Part shown: piece after piece, positions 10,101-19,940 of the stretch | Numbering within the stretch: position 1 is the stretch's first letter | How the letters are laid out: each line of letters starts with the position of its first letter | Notes under the pieces: generated by a model | Seen by the model: only the letters and a program-made list of their open reading frames with translations | What the model was told of the DNA's origin: nothing | The model's database searches: none | Position numbers and translations under genes: made by a program | Source of the DNA: Pelagophyceae sp. CCMP2097 | Lineage: Eukaryota > Sar > Pelagophyceae | Direction: 5' to 3' | DNA: 31,995 nt | Assembly (NCBI GenBank): GCA_026770575.1 | Contig: MU657167.1 | Coordinates: 106,628-138,622 of the forward strand

Positions 10101-10661
10101 GACGGTCGTGTTTCTACGGGCGCGGGTTCTTCACGGCCGGTCGTCAGCGATGTCCTCGACGGAGCCCATGGCGACGCCGACTTGGGGCGCCTCGTCGGCG
10201 CTTTCGTCGTCGAGCTCGAGGGCGGGCTTCTTGGTCACCCGGCTTGCAGCTTCGCGCATTGCACGATCCTCCTCGTCCTCCGGCGGGTCGTCGGCGCCAC
10301 GCACGTCAATCGTCACGTGGTCCTCGGCGACGGCGGGCGCCGCCGCGCGCCGCGCGCGGCGGGCGCGCGCCGCCGCGGGCGCAGCCACGGAAGACCACAG
10401 AGGGTGCACCTCCCCGCTGGCCGGCTTAAGCGCGCGCGCGCCCTTCGAGGCGAAGCCCGAGTCGCGCGAGTCGCAGGACGTGTCCGAGTCCGAGTCGGAA
10501 CCGCCGCCGAGGCCGACCTTGACGCGGCTCGGAGCCTCCTCATCGCCGGGTCCCGCGCGCGGCGGCGCGCGCGGAAACACACGCGCGGACTCCGCCGCGG
10601 GCGCCGCGCGCGCCTCGGCGGGCGGCGACCCGCCGCGCGCCATACCCTCGTCGCCACCCAT
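7175..10661 (-). CDS. KAP-family P-loop NTPase with membrane segments
   Basis: KAP NTPases are STAND-type ATPases whose core is often interrupted by transmembrane helices; animal members scaffold membrane signalling. Exons (minus): 10135-10661, 9657-10038, 9334-9570, 8916-9268, 8549-8870, 7653-8468, 7175-7597; total 1019 residues. Introns are 96, 86, 65, 45, 80 and 55 nt, all phase-consistent. The first 175 residues are acidic and Ser/Asp-rich. Walker A is GERGSGRT (about 232-239). Next comes a KAP-like RINATHLMGNDRVW segment, then two hydrophobic helices (about 355-382 and 406-426). Walker B is VVLLIDDIDK (about 506-515). The C-terminal helical region contains NPRALWRVIAVFHVAQ, where KAP proteins have a sensor/arginine segment. 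The start is the ATG at 10661 in good context; the frame is open further upstream but low in quality. Intron 9269-9333 could instead end at 9293 (41 nt). Family call is firm; its cargo or partner is unknown. Confidence 0.78.
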
Positions 10662-11725
10662 GGCGTCGACGGAACTGGACCCGTTCCGTTCAAAATCCAG
10701 AAAAACCGCGTTTTCGGTCGCTCTCCGAGAGCTCTGGGAAAGTTCATAGGAATATTTCGGCGGAATGCCGAGGCATATTAAAACTTTTCGTGAACGGATT
10801 TCGTCTTTGGGAGGCCCCCGTATTTTCGCGATTTGACCTTGCACTTGAGATCTTGGCTCCTCAACTAATAGAGGCACGGTCCCAAGGAAGGTGCAGCCGC
10901 CAAGAGCACGCGACAAGGATGCGGCTACATACTTCATGTTGGCGCTAGGTCCTCGGAAAAGCTTCTAAAATCGCCAAAATAACATTCAAACCATCGCAAG
11001 TCGTCGGCGCCGGCGACTAAGGTGTACACGTTATAAGCAGATGTGCTTGTATTGCAAATAGCTGCCATCCTGTATCAGACGTGTACACCTTATTCTCCAT
11101 ACCTGAGGAGATGTGACTTTTGGACCTAGTTGGCGCCCATGTGGGAGGCCTAGGACACTTTAAAGAGGATGTATGGTCGCATGAGGCCAGCCCACGACCC
11201 CTACCCGAACAGAAACTCGAGGGAGATTATATTTTGCCACCCCGGTTCGCGGTTTTGGTCCTTGAACATAGGAATCCTATGATGTTCGCCTTGCCTTGCA
11301 AGATTCTTTTAGCGATATAACCTCGCTGCCGAGCCATCCACTGGGCGCTCGGCAAAAACGAATCCACTTTTTACAATTGTATCGCCCTGAAACACCTGTG
11401 GGAGAGAGGCCGAGACGACCTGCGGCGGCGGCAAGTGGCAGTGCGAGGATCGTCGATCGCTGGAGGGGCGGCCGCCGTCGCGTCGCTCTATAGGCATTTT
11501 CATAGAGTGAAATACGAAACACCCGGGCCCGTGTTACGCTCCGAAGAAGAAGTAGTTCAAGAAGCCCCTTCAAACTTTAAAGGGCTTTGAGCCGTCGCCC
11601 CGCAAGGCTCCCGTCGCAAGCCGCATCGCACTGGATCCAGGTCCCCCGCGAGTCCACGATGGACCTTCTCCTGGTCGAAGCAGTGTTTACTGGAGTTAAA
11701 GGGTCTTCGCTCGGCGTGCGGCACG
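10662..11725. other. Long intergenic region between KAP NTPase and PARN
   Basis: These 1064 bases hold the KAP promoter side and the PARN 3' flank. No credible coding frame was found; the frames at 11120-11320 (+) and 11277-11573 (-) lack ATG starts and domains. Base composition is closer to balanced than in genes. The most distinct structure is the inverted-repeat unit at 11018-11092. Confidence 0.6.
11018..11092. repeat. 75-bp unit with perfect 14-bp inverted ends
   Basis: The 14-base arm at 11018-11031 (TAAGGTGTACACGT) is the exact reverse complement of 11079-11092, with 47 bases between. The arms contain the palindrome GTGTACAC. This could be a tiny MITE-like remnant, a paired binding site, or a hairpin-forming element. 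There is no open frame inside, and flanking target-site duplication is not obvious. Confidence 0.85.
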
Positions 11726-14700
11726 TCACGCGCCTTCCACGTGCTTGCGCTTGCGGCTGGGCTCCGCCGCGTCGTCGTCGCCGAGCGCTCGCGGGGACCT
11801 AGACCTCGACGTCTGCCCGCTCGCGGGGTGGAAGAGTCTGTGCGCCGCCTTGCTCGGGAGGGGCCGTCGGACGGCGCGGCGGACGCTGGCCGTTTGGGAT
11901 ACGGAAAAGGGATGGACCGCGCGAGCCACCGCCAGACGGAGCCGAGGCCGGCGCGCGCGCCGGTCGGCGCATCGAGCGCGAGGCCCGCCGCCGCCGCCTG
12001 CGGCGCGGGGCTCCCGCGCGGTGCGGCCGGCACGACGCCCGCAGGCGCGGCGGTCCGAGAGGCGGCGCACCGGCGGTGGCGCCTCGACGGCGGGGTGCGC
12101 GCGCAGCAGGTCGTCGAGCGCCTTGCGGGCGGCGTAGGCCTCGAAGGGCACCACGCGGACGCGCGCGCCCGCCATCGTCTTGACGAGCACCTAGGCCCCG
12201 AGGTCCGCGAGGCGAAAGCCGGCGGCCCCGCGCTGTTCGACCGCGGGCCGTGCGACGGCGGGCGCGCTGTGCGGGCGCGCACCTCGGGCTGTTCGAGGAG
12301 TTGGGCGGCGTCGCAGTCGACGAGCCACTCGGAGTTGTCTTCAGCTAAGTACGCCACCTTCTTCACCGCAATCGCCGCGGCGCGAAGCGCGCCCTAGCTC
12401 GGGGGTCGGCGGCCCCGTCGACGTTGACGACGCGGCGAGCCCGGGTGGTGCGGGGCGAAGAGGACGGCAGTCAGTCAGTCAGTCATAAAAGGGCGTCGCC
12501 TCACGGTAATGTCGTCCATGCGGATGCGCGTCCTTTTCGCGGCCGCGTCGAACGTGATGTGGACGTGGCAGACGGAATTCGCGTCCTCCGTCCACACCTA
12601 GCGGGGCGTCGTATACCACCTTGGCTTTGGTCGATAAGGGCAAAAAAGAGGCCGCCTCTTCCCCTGGCGACGCCTCTGCGGTGCCGCTCAAGAGCCCGGT
12701 TCCCTTTGACTGTCCGGTTCCCTGTGACAGTCCGGGTCCCCCGACGGGCTTCGCCGGCGCGGGTCCGCGCGAGCGGCTCGCGGAAGTCGTCGGCCGCGAA
12801 CACTTGGAGGCCGTCCTGCGGCAACGAATTGCAAATTTCGTATGGAGACCGCATCATGTGCAGGCGGTTGACCGGGACGCGCGTGCCTAGGCGGTCCGTC
12901 AGGGCCGGTTCAGCGCGGCTCAAAGCCGCACCCTGGGCCTCGAGTTGCGCGAGGAGCGAGCAGTAGACGACCCCGGTCGTAAACGAGTCCCACCCAGCTT
13001 CGTGGAAGTTGGGCCGCGCCGTCTCGGCGGGCGGCTGGACGAGGAAGTCGGCGTACTCGCGCTTCCGCCCGTCGCGCGCGGCGTCGCCGTCGGTGTCGTC
13101 GATCTCGCCGTCCTCGGGCTCCGTCTGCGGCCGCGCAGGCGCGTAGTCGGTTTCCGGCGACGTGGCGCAGCAGGGCCCGCCGTACTTTTCAAAGCCGAAC
13201 TCAAACTCGAAGTTTGTGCCGTCGCGGCAGACTTTTAAAGAGTTGTACAGCGTGGCAAGGTCCTACACGTCACCCGTCGCAAGGTCGTCATTCATCGTCC
13301 TGCCACGCAAAGGCGACGAGGCCGCCCTGCCGCGGGGACGCGGCGCGGTACGGACGATTCGACGTCTTGCCACCGCAGCGCCATGGACTTGGTGTCGCAG
13401 ACGTGGGGGAACGCCGCCTAGCGCAAACGTCCGGCGACCGTGCTGCGTGGCCCCTCGGGGCTCCGCGCAGCGTCCGCACGGCGAGTTGGCGCTTCCAGAG
13501 CGCGTAGGATTCCGGGAGCGGGGCGTCGAAGTGGCGCGTGAGAAACATGAGATCATAAAGGCAATTATGTCCCACGACAGGCACGCGCCGCGCCGCGCAG
13601 GCGCCCGAGAGCATCTTGTAGACGCGCCGCATGCCCAAAGCGCGCTGGAGCGACAACTCGAGCCTGGCGACCGCGCGAGTCGAGCGCCACGCGCGGCCCG
13701 AGGCGAAAGGACGCAGGGCTCTCGACTCGTTGCGACGATCCACGCCGGGCGCCGCGGTCACGTTGATGCGGTTCTAAGCGTCCGCGCGCGTCGAAGGATG
13801 CTCGAGGTGCGGGGACACAGTCTCTTTGGGCGTCGCGGCGCGCGGACGCACCATCTGGGACTTTTCCGTCGCGAGCTCCTACGGTGAACGACGTCACGTC
13901 TCCGCGCGCGGGCGGCACATCGTTCCAAATCCGGCAGAAGTGGGGCATCTTGCTTCGCCGTCGGTCCGCTGCTCCCAGATCGCCGCCTTTCCCAGACGGC
14001 CGCCTTTCCGAATGATCGTGATGCCGCCGACGCTCGAGCAGCCCGCGCGCGACTCACAGGGAAGTGCGCCTCGACGTGCTTGTAGAGCGCCGCGCGCACG
14101 AGCCCGCTCTCGTGCCCCTCAAGCAGGACGGATGCCGCCTAGGGCCCCGAGTCGGCGGCCCGAGTCGGCCCGTCTCCCGGCGCCTTGGCGACGCATCGCA
14201 CCGGCGACGCGAACCGCGACGCGTCGTTCCCTACAAATGCCGAGGCGCGACTCGGCGGTGCGCGGGGAGGCGAGGAGGCGATTCGCGCCAGAGTCGGCCG
14301 GCGCGGCGCTCGCTCACCGACTTGGCGCGAAAATGCTTCGATGCTGGCGACCTGGCGGTCGAAGAACAGCTTGTCCTCGGGGTTGCGGAGCACCTACGAT
14401 GCCGCCGCCGTCGAACCAGCGGCACCCTCCCGGTGGTCGTCCACGCGGGCGGCGCCCGCGACGCACAATCGTGTTGCCTTGGCGTTGCTGCCGATTCTAG
14501 AGGGGGCGCAGTCGTGCGCACTTCGGGTGGAGCCCGCGGTTCCCGGCCCCGAAGGGACCGCCCGGCCGCGGCGCGCTTCCCGCGGGGCCCTTTCCGCGTC
14601 CGGACCTGTCGGAGCTCTTGCTCGCGCTGCGCGTCGACAAAGGGCACGCCGCGGTCGAGCCAGGTCTGGAATCCCATGCCGTGGTCCGAGAGGAACTTGA

Positions 14701-15288
14701 TGGCGCCGGGCGAGACGAGGACGTCGCCGCCTGCCTCGCCGGGGAAGACGTAAAAGTTAAAGCACGCCGCGCGCAGGTGCTTGCCGTCGCTGGAGCGGCC
14801 TGGGTTGGGGCGGTGCGGCCGCGGCATCGGCCGGCGGCCGCGGGGGACTCACGCCAGCACGAGATGCCGAGCTGGACTATGCCAAACGCCTACGGCCGCT
14901 TCCAGGCGCCGCAAAGCCGGGAGCGCGGGACGCCGGGCCCACGGTTGCGACGGGCCGCATCTTCGCGTAGCGCTCCGCCTGATGCGAGAGGTCCGCAGGC
15001 GCTCGAGGTCCGCGGACGATGGAGGCGAAAAAGGCGTCGACGCGGCGCACCGGAGTGTCGGACGTCGTGTTCGTGTCCCGGAAGTTGACACCCGCCAGGT
15101 TAATGCCCGTCATCTCCAAGTCGATGGAGCTGTGCAGGCGTCGGGCTATAGGCAAGGAGCCGCGATGCCTTTGGGACCCACGAGGGGCTCGCAGCTCCCC
15201 AGACGCACATGAATTCGAGGCCGCGCGCGGATAGCGCCTCCTCGAGCATGGCGATGCCCTCATCGAAGTTCGTCCGCGTCACGTCCAT
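11726..15288 (-). CDS. PARN: Poly(A)-specific ribonuclease PARN
   Basis: DEDD-type 3' exonuclease that trims poly(A) tails and matures small RNAs. Supported exons (minus): 15209-15288, 15051-15129, 14943-14978, 14853-14889, 14606-14799, 14467-14496, 14318-14393, 14202-14230, 14058-14138, 13480-13773, 13352-13417, 12932-13262, 12804-12886, 12505-12597, 12283-12393, 12071-12190, 11918-11997, 11726-11798. One or more exons in 13774-14057 are unresolved (a 27-nt candidate is 13852-13878). All five catalytic residues are present: the acidic pair in SIDLEMTGI, Asp in GHNCLYDLMF, and His and Asp in FHEAGWDSFTTG. Other PARN landmarks are NFYVFPG, WLDRGVPFVD, NPEDKLFFDRQ, PLPESY and FPHVCDTK. Length is about 630-650 residues against 639 in human. 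The C-terminus ends in a basic KRKHVEGA tail; the donor of the second-last exon is ambiguous. The start ATG at 15288 gives MDVTRTNFDEG, matching the PARN N-terminus. Confidence 0.9.
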
Positions 15289-15393
15289 CCCTGATGCACT
15301 GTCCGATCGCGCGCGTCGGAGGTTCCGTCGGGCGCTTGTTTTGGCGAAAATGAATTCGGCGAAGCCCTGGGATTCAGCGACACAAAACCGTTG

Positions 15394-15497
15394 CCGTGGG
15401 TATATAGTCCTGAGCATGTCGCGATCGCGGCTCTTTATATACCCAGTCTCCGTGGGTATATAGGAGCATGTCGCGACAGGCTCCTATATACCCACGG
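15394..15497. repeat. Two adjacent TATATA-bearing palindromes
   Basis: Bases 15450-15467 are the exact reverse complement of 15480-15497. The 12-base centre is itself palindromic except for its outer pair, so the 48-base unit is almost a perfect palindrome. A second, imperfect copy lies at 15394-15444, and GGGTATATA occurs in both orientations in each copy. The cluster sits 106-209 bases upstream of the PARN start codon and downstream of the next gene's stop at 15545. It may be a promoter with several TATA-like words, a terminator or replication hairpin, or a fold-back element. Confidence 0.85.
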
Positions 15498-15544
15498 TTG
15501 CCAAGTTGGTGCCGGCGTGTGGCCGACGCCGTGCTCCCAAGCAG

Positions 15545-16818
15545 TTACAAAACGGGTATCGTGGGCTCCACGCGAAACGTGGCGATGAGGTGGCGCTTGC
15601 GCCATTCGGCGTGCTCGTCGGGGATGCTTTTGAGCGCCAGGACCCAGGCCTCTGCGACGGCCCGCCGTTCGAGCAGAACTGTGTCGAGGATCTGCAACCT
15701 ACGCCGGACCGTGGCGCGGCGGGCGTTGCGCGGAAAGCGGCGCACGGAGAACGCACGGATCTGTGATGCGGTCGCCGACAAAGGTCGGCGGCGCGTCGGC
15801 GAGGTCGCGGAAGAATGACTCCATAGGCGAAACGAGGTTTGGGTCGGCGCGCGTCCAGCGCCGGTGACCGCGGAACGAAGAAGCATGTTTCGCCCACACT
15901 GCGGCGAGGCAATCGCGGTCGTGCGGTTGCAGCGTTGCAGGGGTCGCCGGGCTTCGAGGCTGGTGGCTGGCAAGTCGTGCGCGGTCCGCGGAAATTGCGC
16001 GGTCCGCGGAAATGAGCGCCTCGACGGCGGCGCGCGTGGCCAAATGGAGCAACAAGTCGTAGTTCGCGGCGCGCATGGGCGACGCCCGCGATCCAGTGGC
16101 GTCGCCCATGCGCGTATCGTCGAAAGCCGGCAGCGCCGCTTCCACGGCCGCGCGCGCCTGGGACGCGCGCGCCGTGCCCTCGAAGAGCGCATCGCGCCGC
16201 CGCAAATCAAACGCCGCGTCCTCGGCGGCGCAGAGCTGCAAGTCGCTCCCGCACTCGTTTCCGATCTGCAGGCGGCTCTCCATGACCCGCTCCGCGAGCA
16301 ACGCCGGCCGCAAGTCGACCTGCGTCTGCCGCTGAAACGGCGCGCGTGGGCGTTGCACGCACCGTGTAGGAAAAGTACTTTGGCTTCAGAAAGGGGTTGT
16401 TCTGCCGGTTGATGGGTTCGCCCGTCAACGAGTTGATGCCCCCGCGCGACTGACCCGCGGCGCATCCCATCGGTTGCTTCACGACGATTTCAAAGTCGTC
16501 CTCGTCGAGCAGCCCGCAGACGAATTCGGCAGACGACCCCGGCGGCAACGAATCGGTGCCGTGGTAGTCTGCGTCCATGGCGTCGTATTCCGCGCCCTTC
16601 CGAAATTCACCGAGGAAGTCCCCGGTCGTCCCGTCGTGGTTCAAAGCGCAGTAATACAGCTGCGCCTGCACCGCGCGCTGCGTCACGAAGCGAGAAAGCA
16701 CCGCCGGCCGCACGTAGTCCGAGGGCACGGGCGGCGCCGCTGAGGGCTGCAGCGCCGCTGGAAGCTGCAGCGCCGCCGCCGCCGAGAGCGCGAGGGCGAG
16801 AAACAGCGCCATCGCCAT
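15545..16818 (-). CDS. Signal-bearing protein of unknown family
   Basis: Not recognised. Exons (minus): 16363-16818, 15757-16319 and 15545-15698, with introns of 43 nt (16320-16362) and 58 nt (15699-15756), both GTGCGT...(C/T)AG and in phase; 390 residues. The N-terminus (MAMALFLALALSAAAALQL) is a clear hydrophobic signal sequence, so the product enters the secretory route or, in an alga with complex plastids, possibly the plastid. Exon 1 contains a Phe/Tyr-rich QAQLYYCALNHDG... segment followed by many acidic residues and a GGINSLTGEPINRQNN word. Exon 2 is helical and Ala/Arg-rich. The C-terminus, with LERRAVAEAWVLALK, is probably helical. No catalytic motif or later membrane helix is seen. 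A 16-bp perfect hairpin lies in exon 2 (16071-16113), along with a short tandem duplication near 15980-16015 that yields ISADRA twice. Confidence 0.7.
16071..16113. repeat. Perfect 16-bp hairpin inside a coding exon
   Basis: The 16-base arms 16071-16086 and 16098-16113 are exact reverse complements with an 11-base loop. The hairpin is GC-rich and lies within exon 2 of the unknown signal-bearing protein, where it encodes RMGDATGSRASPMR. There is no stop or splice signal inside it. Confidence 0.9.
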
Positions 16819-16997
16819 CCCGCGCCGCCCCGGAGCTGGACGTCTCCGCCGCGCAACGCTAGCCCGCCCAGAGGTCGTTCCGACTGAGTCAGCGACCTCG
16901 CACTTTGGGGCTCGTCATTGAACAAACTCAAAAGAGAAGTGCGCGTCGCGAAGACGTCGCGACGACACGGTTTTATGTACATGTGGAGATACGGTTT

Positions 16998-19940
16998 CTA
17001 TGCGGAAAAGGCGCGCCATGGCCGCTCGGCCTTCTCGGGCGCCGCGGCGGCGACGCGCCGGAGGCGGCCCTTGAAACGCGGCTCCGAACTCGCCATCTGG
17101 CAGATGCGCGCGTGGAGCCGCTGGATCGAGATGGACTTTTGGAGGTGGCCGCTCGCACCCGCGGCGTTGTAAAACTCGACGTCCTCCGACGCGTCGTTCG
17201 CAGAGACGACGAAGATGAGCCGGTCCGGCACGCCGGCGGCTCGGTCGTGCACGCGGATCTCCCGCACGAGGTCCGTGCCGACCTTGGTCGAGTGGACGCT
17301 CCCAAAGTGCTGGTCGACGAAGACGACGTCGACGTTGGCGCCAACGACCGCCCGCGGGAAGTCCTCGATGGACGCGTGCGTCTCGCCGGCGAGGATCGGC
17401 GTCGCGGACGACGCAAACGCGCCCGAGATGCGGCGCGTCCACATCTTTCGCTGCAGCAGGCTATCCTCCACGAGCGCCGTCGTGAGGCCCTGGATGTCCA
17501 TGACCGCGAACTGCTCCGTCGCGTCCAGCCGGACGCGCGGGAGCGTGAGCGTCGCGATGACCTCCGTCGGCGCGAGGCCGAGGCGAAGCGTGCCCCCGAG
17601 GGCGGCGGCGCTCGCGACTGCCATGGGGAATCCGTCGCCGGCGCTCAAGCTCGCGCTCTGACTGCCGTGCGCGCGTTGCCCCTCTGTCGCGGCGATGAGG
17701 TTGAGTTGCTCGTCGCCGAGCGCGAGCAGGCGCTCGTGGCTCGGCCCGGCGAGGTTGCGCACCACGAAGCTCAGGCTCACGATGCCGTCCTCGACGGGCT
17801 CGATGCGCACCGCGACGGACGGCGGCTCCGCCGCGGCCCCGTACTTGATTGCGTTACTCAGCAGGTTGTCCGCGATGATGTTGACGAGGAGCGGGTCGAG
17901 GAGCAGCGACGCGGCGCATTCGGCCGCCGCGCCGTCCGTCGGGTGCAACACGACGTCCCGACCCGCGTCGGCGAGGCGCGTGAGCCGCGTCGCGAGCAGC
18001 TGCGAGATGTCCGTGTCCTCGAGTCTCGGCTCGTAGACGCCCGTGGCGAGGTGGAGCAGCACGCTCTTCCGCACCGTCGTCTCGAGGAGCTCGTTGGCCA
18101 TGCCGGAGAGCGTCGCGAGCTTGGCTCGGATCGTGTCGGGCAGCGGCGTCGCCGGAGAGTGCGTCTCCGCGCAGCGCAGGGAGAGTTCGACGAGGACGAT
18201 GATCCGGTTCTTCAGCTCGTGGCTCAGGTACTTCTCCGTCTTGAGCTCGTGGTTCAGGTGCTCCTCAGCCCGCGCCAGGGCCTGGGCGCCGCGCAGCGAC
18301 TCCTCCTCCCGCTGCGCCCGCAGCAGGACGTCCCTGAAGATGCAGATGCGCTCGCCGTGCTGGTGCTTCGACGCGACGACCGGGCTCACGGCGACTTCGT
18401 AGGGGATGGCGCGCCCGCTCGCGGCGTCGACGAAGCGGCTCTCGAACTCCGTCGCGCGCGACGTGGGGTCCTCGAGGAAGTCCCACACGCGGGCGACGTC
18501 GCACGCTGAGACCACGCCCGAGAGCGCCATCGTCGACGTCGCGCCGTGGAACCTGTGGTGGCCGCCCGGGTTCAAGATTTCCATCTTCGGCATCTCCTGG
18601 CGGTTGCCGGAGAGCGCCAGGCTCGCGATGGCGTCCGGCGACGTGTTCAAAATGCCGAACTGCCTGCGCGCGACCCGGATGTGCCGCATGCGGTTCTCGA
18701 GGAGGTGGACGAGCGCGACGGCGACTGCGAAGATGAGGAGGCCGATGGCGCCGAGCCAGAGGTAGGGCGCGGCGGTTCTAAAGATGCTGCGCGTCTCGTA
18801 GTAGCACCGGAGCTGGAGGTCGAGCTGCGGCTCGTGGAGCTGGACGAAGTCGTCGTAGTTCCGGCGGTTTACGGTCTTGATCTGTTCGCCGTCGAGGGCC
18901 GTGACCTCGAAGTGCGCGGGGAAGATGCCGCCCCAAAACTCGGCCACCAGCCCGAGCGTCCAGATCCCGAGGACTTCCGCTCCCAAAACGCCGCAGCCCA
19001 CCGGGCCGCAGTACGGGATGAAGACGTAGAGGACGTCGTCGACGGCGGGCTCGCCGTTTTCTTGGTACGGCGAAAACGCCGCGATCCGCCGCTCCTCGAA
19101 GACGCGCGCGGCGGCGGCGGGCCACATCTGCCGCCCTCGAAGCCGGATGTCGGCGCCGAGGAGTTCCTCGACGACGGCGGGGCTGTCGGCGCTGTCGTCT
19201 CTAACGGACCAGCCGACGGACACCGGATTGTATTTCGCTGCCGCCGGCGCCGGCAAACCCGCGGACCAGCGGCTGCCCTCGCCGCCGCTTTGCACCCGCG
19301 TGATGTTCACCTCGTAGCCCGCCGCAAATGACATGACACGCTCGTACGTTTCTCGGTCCGCGTGCAAGACGGTCGGGCACCAGGCCACCGACGGCGTCGC
19401 AAACGAGTCGCCGCCGTAGATCGTCTTCGAGAATAGTATCGTGTCTTGGAAGATTTCGTAGGACGCGGCGCCGGGCAGGAGGAAGGGCAGACCGCCGTAG
19501 GCCGATGCGGCCGTCATGGCGCGGCCGACGCTGTAAACAAAGATCGATTGCGCTTTGGTCCATTCGCTGATAAAGTCGCGGTGCGTCGCGCACTCCTGCT
19601 CCCGCTGCTGCCGGTAGAAGTGCCGCTCCGTCCGCATCCCGTAGACCTAAGGGCGAATGTCCGTGCCGGCGCGCCCGAAATTCGAAAAGCGACTCGATTC
19701 GCGTGGTGCGCGTCTTTACCCCGCCCGTCCGTTTTGGGCGTTTGCCACTCCATATAGGACGCGGCTGGAGACGAGGCCGACGACGAGGGCGCAGAGCAGC
19801 CCAGCGAGGGCGATGATGCCCAAAAGGAGGACACACTTGGCGTTGTTCCGCCCCGCGTCCTGCGGCTCGCGCGGTTCGGCGGCGCCGCTCTCCGCGTCGC
19901 CCGCCACGGCCGTCGCCTGCATTTTAAACATGCCCCTCAT
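16998..19940 (-). CDS. Hybrid sensor histidine kinase with CHASE-like sensor and receiver
   Basis: Membrane two-component sensor. Exons (minus): 19749-19940 and 16998-19646, with a 102-nt intron (GTGGCA...CTTAG) joined in phase; 946 residues. A membrane helix at about 36-57 and a second at about 358-380 enclose a domain of about 300 residues, CHASE-like in position and style. A PAS-like region follows (about 390-510). The phosphoacceptor box is LSHELKNRI (His about 540) and the N box is NLLSNAIKYG (Asn about 662). The G1/G2 region is degenerate: no DxGxG and no GxGLGL (VVRNLAG and SAGDGFPMA lie there instead). The C-terminal receiver is complete: acidic pair in ALVEDS (about 791-792), phospho-Asp in VFVDQHF (about 842), Ser in VVSAND, Lys in LQKSIS (about 901). 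Active signalling through the receiver is likely; kinase activity is doubtful. The start is the ATG at 19940; nearby in-frame ATGs are possible. Confidence 0.85.

Noticed and set aside
11120..11320. Small plus-strand open frame near the KAP/PARN gap
   Set aside because: No ATG start and no recognisable motif.
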